A DNA stretch of 64,000 nt from positions 21,328,278-21,392,277 of the forward strand of contig CM119265.1 in assembly GCA_051294375.1 (NCBI GenBank), read 5' to 3'. Below the pieces are notes generated by a model. The model was given only the letters and a program-made list of their open reading frames with translations, was not told where the DNA came from and did no database searches. Of the stretch, positions 57,876 to 64,000 are shown in pieces (positions within the stretch are counted from its first letter, which is position 1; each line of letters starts with the position of its first letter). Source of the stretch: Paraspadella gotoi (Eukaryota > Chaetognatha). Position numbers and translations under genes: made by a program.

Positions 57876-58771
57876 AGATTTTTCCGAACCCAATTCGAGT
57901 TACTTCGATCGGAAAGGCGGGAGGGAGGCGCGAGGGACTGGGGAGGCTGTGGCGAGTGGGTGTGGGCGGTTGCGGAGACGATGACGATGGCGAAGAGTAC
58001 TTTAGATGTTTAATGAAGACGATAACGACGAATAATGATGGCGAACAGTTGACGAAGACGTTGAAAACGATGACGATGACAATGACGACGATGGCGCGAC
58101 AACGGCGACGCTGACAATGATGAGTACTGACAACGAACACTGAGTCAATGACAATTCGGAACGATCGGAATCTTGAAGGCGCCCTTTTCGATTGGTCTGA
58201 CAACAACAACGACGACGACGTAGAAATCGGCGCCACAGACGCCGTTGCTCGTCGACAGAATGGAAATTGACTTATTCTTCCCGAGGATTTTGAGTTTTGA
58301 GATTCGACGTTTGACGTTAAAAGAGTCTTTTGATCGTATGAAGTGACTCACTATTTTTAAAGGTTAATCATAAAATGACAAACTATTACCGCATTTTATT
58401 TCAACGAAATAAAGGGCACTGTTTCAAATATTGTAAATTAAAATGTGCCGACTTCGGTTATCCCCTCTCCATAAATTACAAGGTCCTTCCTTTTAATGAC
58501 TTTTTCTACAGGAAGTTGGGACCTACTTTTTTCTCTTTCAATTGTAGGGAAGCGACAATGACGTCGACGACGTCAAAAAAATATTCTTTCTCCGTCGTCA
58601 TCTACTCTATTCTTTCGTTTTATCTAACGGGAAATTATTTCTTTCATTCTTTTCATTCTTTTCTTTCCGAAATTTCTGAGTCTCTGATACAGAAGGGAAA
58701 GGTTTGAAGTGGAACAAAAAAATACTGGAAGAGAAAAAGAGAGAAAATGAAAGGGGAAGAGAAAAGAAGAG

Positions 58772-58772
<1 letters not shown>

Positions 58773-58863
<91 letters not shown>
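58773..58863. repeat. (GA)n microsatellite
   Basis: About 90 bp of GA. The arm A counterpart at 37670-37785 is an interrupted CT tract of similar length. Confidence 0.97.
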
Positions 58864-58866
<3 letters not shown>

Positions 58867-59694
58867 AGAACAAAAGAGACAATGAGAAGATCCCCAACCG
58901 GTTCTTTCTTCTGTCTTCTCCCCCTGTTGTTAAAAAAAAGGAGAAAAAGGTTTTTGTTTCCTTTCTTTCCATTTCCTTTCTATTTCCTTTTTCCGAATTG
59001 ACAAGATAAAAATCTTTCCCTGACACAAAATCCCGGTTCTTGTTCATTTGGGCTTCGAAACGAAACGACGCAAAAGGAGAAAAAAAGGAAAGATATATAA
59101 CGTAACTTAATACCAGAACTAATTCACTAAGCGTAAAAGTAGTCGTGCTAGTTTTTTAGTAGTAGTAATTTTGCAATTTTTATGCATTAATTGGTGATTC
59201 CGGTTTTTCTATTTGATCAAAACCAATTAATTTATTTATTTATACTTTTTTTTTATTTATTTAATCATACATATATTTATTTATCTATATTTTATCTATT
59301 TATACAACTTCATTTACATGGAAGGCAAGTAATTTTAGCTTTGGAAGAGGGATTGAGGCTGTAGCCAAATTTATACGTTCACTACATTCGTAGATAAATA
59401 AATTATCATTTAGACAAAGGTTTTTTTTAAAATAGAATAAATATAGACAAAAGAAAAGGGGAATGATATCTATAAAATTAACTACCCAAGACTCTTCGAC
59501 TCTTTATTCCGTCAAATCAACTTTCTCCACATTTAACGAAAATATACGAAATATTACAATACGTTGAGTTAAATTAAAATTCCTTATTCAAAAAAAAAAA
59601 ACGGGGAAAAAAATCAACATTTTCTTATTTTTACATGAATTTTTTTCCATTTTCTTTTCGCGGTTTAACTTTAAGCTTTTTTATTCTCTTTTTC

Positions 59695-60000
59695 NNNNNN
59701 NNNNNNNNNNNNNNNNNNNNNNNNNNNNNNNNNNNNNNNNNNNNNNNNNNNNNNNNNNNNNNNNNNNNNNNNNNNNNNNNNNNNNNNNNNNNNNNNNNNN
59801 NNNNNNNNNNNNNNNNNNNNNNNNNNNNNNNNNNNNNNNNNNNNNNNNNNNNNNNNNNNNNNNNNNNNNNNNNNNNNNNNNNNNNNNNNNNNNNNNNNNN
59901 NNNNNNNNNNNNNNNNNNNNNNNNNNNNNNNNNNNNNNNNNNNNNNNNNNNNNNNNNNNNNNNNNNNNNNNNNNNNNNNNNNNNNNNNNNNNNNNNNNNN
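59695..60000. other. Assembly gap (306 N)
   Basis: Corresponds to about 36470-36830 in arm A. Confidence 0.97.
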
Positions 60001-60036
<36 letters not shown>

Positions 60037-60451
60037 AATCGGACGAGAAAATAGAAGAGAGAGAGATATATTTTTCTATTTCACTTTTCTTTTCACTCTT
60101 TCTTTCTTTTTTCTTCTTTTTTTTCTTTCTTTCCCTCAGCTTACCGAAGGAGGGATGTTGCTGAAAGGATGAAAAAGTTAAGTCGCGAAAATATTTTGTT
60201 ATTAACTATTTTTCTCTCTTTTTCTCTCTTCCTTTTTCAAGTAAAATAAATAAAGATTAGTCGCGCAACGCCGCCGAATCCTTGTCAACCCTCAACTGGT
60301 CTTTGGAATAGTAATAAATTTGCTAATAAAGGATCTCAGTTGTTTAAAATATCGTCTGACAAACAAGTTGTTACCGTCAATGAGATTTAACGAACCTTAG
60401 ATGGCAACACTAAGCAAATTAGCCAATATAATCCACGGGATTTATTAATCA

Positions 60452-60452
60452 G

Positions 60453-60497
<45 letters not shown>

Positions 60498-60507
60498 CTC
60501 TCTCTCC

Positions 60508-60567
<60 letters not shown>

Positions 60568-60570
60568 TTC
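60452..60570. repeat. (CT)n microsatellite with interruptions
   Basis: CT-rich tract of about 118 bp. The arm A counterpart is GA-rich at 35970-36055. Confidence 0.95.
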
Positions 60571-60999
60571 TTTTCTTTTCTCCTTCTACAACCAATGATA
60601 ATCCTTAATAACTTTTTTCAAAACTGTCACCCGTAAACTCCAAAAACTATTAATAATCGTTTCCATAGAAACAAACTCTCAGAAAACGTAATCCAAAAAA
60701 CTCGTTCCATTCGCGCTCACTGGTTGCATTTTGCAGAAGAAAATGCCTCCCTAAACGATTGTGAGCGCACATGAGTAGAAGGAGGAGGAGAAGGAGGAGG
60801 AGGTGAGGAGGAGGATGAAGCCGGGGCAAGAGAGAAAAGAAGAATAAGAAGAAAATAGAAGAAGAGGAAGATGCCTCGCAGAAGAAGAGATTCCATGATG
60901 CGAATCTATGGTGCGAAGCGCTTCTTGCGGAGAACGAAAAACGATGGGACGGACAAGAAAGATAGAGACAGGGCGACGCCAAACGAGTGGAATTTTGAG

Positions 61000-61031
<32 letters not shown>

Positions 61032-61089
61032 TGAGAGAGAACGAGAGAGAGAGACGAGAGGGAGAGAGAGAGAGAGAGACATTAAGCAC

Positions 61090-63420
61090 AACGAGGAATG
61101 GTTGACTTTCCTCCACTACTCGACGCTGATTGGCCCGCCGCGACTCAGCGCGGACTTCCTCGGCGGCGGAGTAAGTCCGCTCGCTGATTCGTCTGTCTTC
61201 GCCGCGAAGGAGAGGATTCTTTTCCTTCTCTTCCACAACTCTCTCCTTCCGCTCCTCTTCGCGCCGTACTCCGAATTGGGCAGAAATTTATCATTTCTTC
61301 ATAAAAAAATACTTTTCCCGATAGTGAATATTTTAAATAAGGTTTTTGGAAAAAATATTTTTACAAAACAAATGTATGAGTTTAATGTGAATTTACTTCT
61401 GAAAATGATTAAAAAAATTACTAAAAGTTAAGGTTACCTTAACCAAAGCAAATGACAGAGAATCATTGTTATTATTAATAAAATTTAAACATAAATGTTT
61501 ATGTCTAAAATTGAAAATTTTAAAAATATCATTCAATGAAAATTAAAAATATCAATTGTATTTTTTAATTTTATTTTTAATCATTAATTGATTAATTATG
61601 CCTCAAGTTCAGCACGTTACTTCTCTTCGCCAATCTGGTCCAAGTTTCATTGTCTTTTGTCTGGGAATGCTGACAATGTTTAGAGAGGTCGCATTTCAAA
61701 AAAGCCCACGGACTAAAGTTAAAACAAAAAGTTTATTAGTCGGATCTGCTTTCAGCAGATCCCGACTCCTAAATCACTTTGTCGGATCCGTCGGTCCGCC
61801 CCAATCAATCTTGTCGCGGATTCACTTATATCATATCAGACATCGAATTATGATAAAATTATGCAAAAAAATCTTAAAAGCATAAGGATCTCGCAATTGC
61901 ATAAGAAAAAATGTGGATTGACGACAATTTTGATAATAAAAAAAATAAAATTTAAAAAAAAAAATTTATAACAGAAAGAAAAAGAAAGAAAAAGAATAAA
62001 TAAAATAGAAAGGAAATGAAAAGGAAAGAAAGAATAGAAAAAAAAGAATTGAGAAAAGGAAAGAAAGAATAGAAAGGAAGAAAAAAGAATAGAAAGGAAA
62101 GAAAGAATAGAAAGGAAAGAAGAAATAGAAAGGAAAGAAAATAGAAAAAGGAAAGAAAGAATAGAAAGGGGAAAAAAGAAAATTTAATTTATAAACAGAA
62201 AGAAAACATTCTATTTTGCGATTGTCTCTAACACTGTCAGCATTCCCAGACAAATACAAAATGTAACTTGATCAGGACTGACGAGCTGAAGTAAAAGACG
62301 AAAGTGAAACAAAAAACCCGATGTTTTACTATAGAAAATTGATAACAATGCACGAATGCGATACTTAATTTACGAGTTCAATCCCAATTAAATTTTTTTT
62401 TAAGTAAAAAACAACACAGAAGAGAGAGAGAGAGAGAGAGAAAGAAAGAAATCAAATGGCAGAGCAGAAGGCAGGAGAAAAGAGAGAAAAAGAGAGAGCC
62501 CCATGCAAGAGCCAGCTGCAGACTCGTTTTTCCCTATGATTATGAATCAGTGAATAGGGAAAAGAGAGAGGGAGAGAGACATCCGTGTATTAAAAAGAAA
62601 AAGAGAGAGAGAGAGAGAATATTGAAAATTAAAAGAGTTTTGATAAAACGTAAACAAAAACATATTAATAACTGTTCAGACTCAATTTTAGCACATCGAT
62701 GATGAGAAGCTGTATATAAATTTTCAGCTTCATAAAACCCAAATTTAATCATAAAAAGTCGAATCTATAATTTGGAACGCGACACGACGTTCGTAGTAAT
62801 AAATAGTTTTACGAGAATAAAATGTAGTTATAACAATTCATTGAACTGTATTAAAAGAGATAAAAACGTGGTTTTTGTTCTTGGCTGAAATTTCGAATGA
62901 GAGAAACTTAACAAAAGTAAGTGAGGTCAATTAGATCATCCAGAAATACATTATTATTGGTGGAAAAATATTACAATTAATATCTAGAGAAAAGTTTGAA
63001 ATGATTCAACAACGATTATTTCGAATTGAATTCATTTCAACTTTTCTCTAAATCTTTCAACCACAACCGAAACGATTTTTTATTGAGAAAATGTTTTTGC
63101 CTCTCTTCCTGTCATACGCCAGGCAAAAAATGTAATGAGAGTGAGAAGGCAAAAACTTAAGGAAAATGTGGGAGACGGATGAGAAAAAGAGCGGAGAGCG
63201 GGTATTTTCGCGAGTCATTCGCACCCTAAGCACTTCCGCGACGATCGCCCGTCGGTAGAGGAAAGGAGAGGATTCTCGCTCATTTTTAGAGGCATTTCAC
63301 CCATGGGATGACCTCCGACCTTCGACCGGCGGTAAGAGAGAAAAGAAGAAGAAGAAGAAAATAGAAGAAGAGNNNNNNNNNNCTACCGCGGCTCGATCGA
63401 TTGTCGACCAACCCCATGAG
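61090..63420. other. Extra 2.3-kb block unique to arm B
   Basis: Not present in arm A, which passes directly from the sequence matching 63420 to that matching 61090 within a CT/GA repeat. The block contains AT-rich sequence, a GAAAG-rich stretch at 61975-62175, an inverted-repeat pair (61635-61695 with 62213-62275) and several short GA tracts. The 95-codon frame at 61598-61885 overlaps the inverted repeat and shows no domain. It is either a real insertion or a misplaced contig. Confidence 0.7.
61635..62275. repeat. Inverted-repeat pair enclosing about 0.5 kb (MITE-like or foldback)
   Basis: TTTGTCTGGGAATGCTGACA followed by (A/G)TGTT.AGAGA at about 61656-61686 is repeated in reverse complement at about 62221-62252. 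Weaker similarity extends outward for another 20-30 bp. The interior is AT- and GAAAG-rich without a transposase. Target-site duplications could not be defined. Confidence 0.6.
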
Positions 63421-63733
63421 CACAACGGACTATAATGGTCGAGTCGTAAAGGTAGACATTTAAAGAGACGGAATCAGTTGCTAATGAGGGACCCCCCCCC
63501 TCCTCGTCGTTCACAAAAAGATCGTTTTCAACTCAAACCGAAAAAAAAATAACTAAAATTTATTTAAGTTTCTTATGATTTGTCAGTTTTCAGGTGAAAA
63601 GAGCGAAAGAAAAGAAAACCTATTTAACACTTTGGGCCTAAAAAATTTTAATGAATGTATCTTTGCTCAAGGCAAGGAAAACAACTTCCTGATTTTTTCG
63701 TATAAAAATGTCAAAATCAAAAGAAGAAGAAAG

Positions 63734-63764
<31 letters not shown>

Positions 63765-64000
63765 GGGCGAAATGCCAAAAATGCCAAACTTTCTTCTAAA
63801 AACTTCTTTTTTTTATCATTTTCAGCAAAGAATTTTCTATTATTTCCTTTTTCGCTCGAATCAAAAGGAAAAGTTGGTTTTTACAGCGAAAAAATCGCGA
63901 TGCAGAGAATTTATTTGATTTTTTTTTTTTATGGAAACTCGCCGCTCGCGAAATTCTCATGAAAAAAAATATTTACAAGGAAACACGAAGGTCGTAGCGA
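63383..64000. other. No gene recognised
   Basis: Matches arm A at 34795-35440 in reverse. It holds a short (GA)n tract at 63737-63760. Frames at 63575-63962 are repeat- or A-run-driven. Confidence 0.55.

Noticed and set aside
60871-61431. 186-codon frame with Arg/Glu runs
   Set aside because: Driven by GA-rich sequence, then crosses into unrelated AT-rich sequence; the arm A counterpart is not open.
61598-61885. 95-codon frame in the arm-B-only block
   Set aside because: Its first third lies in the inverted repeat and the rest has no domain; AT-rich chance frame is more likely.

Overview
This window looks like nuclear DNA from an invertebrate animal. The evidence is a spliced gene with GT-AG (and one GC-AG) introns and a multi-kilobase intron, a Ty3/Gypsy LTR retrotransposon, very abundant (CT)n/(GA)n and (CGT)n simple repeats, low gene density, and scaffold gaps of 10, 25 or a few hundred N. 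I cannot name the species. There are no operons, CRISPR arrays or bacterial signals.

Layout. (1) 1-5.2 kb: simple repeats and a 27-bp His-codon minisatellite. (2) 5.25-9.8 kb, plus strand: the one gene I recognise, an alpha-kinase (eEF2K / myosin-heavy-chain-kinase / VWKA superfamily). Exons 1-2 are cleanly open; the catalytic exons 3-5 carry several stops and frame breaks. (3) 9.8-15.2 kb: little coding sequence, two large gaps, and a nine-copy tandem repeat with a tRNA box-A-like motif. (4) 15.65-23.23 kb: a Ty3/Gypsy element whose frames are broken but whose reverse transcriptase, RNase H, integrase, polypurine tract and 3' LTR are recognisable in order. The same target site, empty, is present at about 14.75 kb. 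(5) 23.2-30.5 kb: polypyrimidine-rich and (CGT)-rich sequence. (6) 30.5-34.8 kb: mostly repeats, a possible tRNA-derived SINE and two candidate orphan exons. (7) 34.8-64 kb: essentially no recognisable genes.

The dominant large-scale feature is redundancy. About 34.8-41.8 kb reappears inverted at 54.7-64.0 kb. About 23.2-30.5 kb reappears directly at 41.8-51.8 kb, where it is interleaved with inverted copies of 51.8-54.3 kb. One member of each pair is gap-containing and clean. The other lacks most of the gaps and is peppered with small, mostly inserted, differences. I infer that draft contigs and error-rich long-read patches of the same loci were both kept in one scaffold. Real palindromic duplication is not excluded. 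This makes frameshifts in the patched parts unreliable as evidence of pseudogenes.

I did not find a convincing new biological system. The items most worth a second look are the half-intact alpha-kinase gene, the filled/empty retrotransposon site pair, the box-A-like tandem array, the (GA)n-spacer-(CT)n foldback pairs, and the orphan exons at 33.7 and 34.2 kb.
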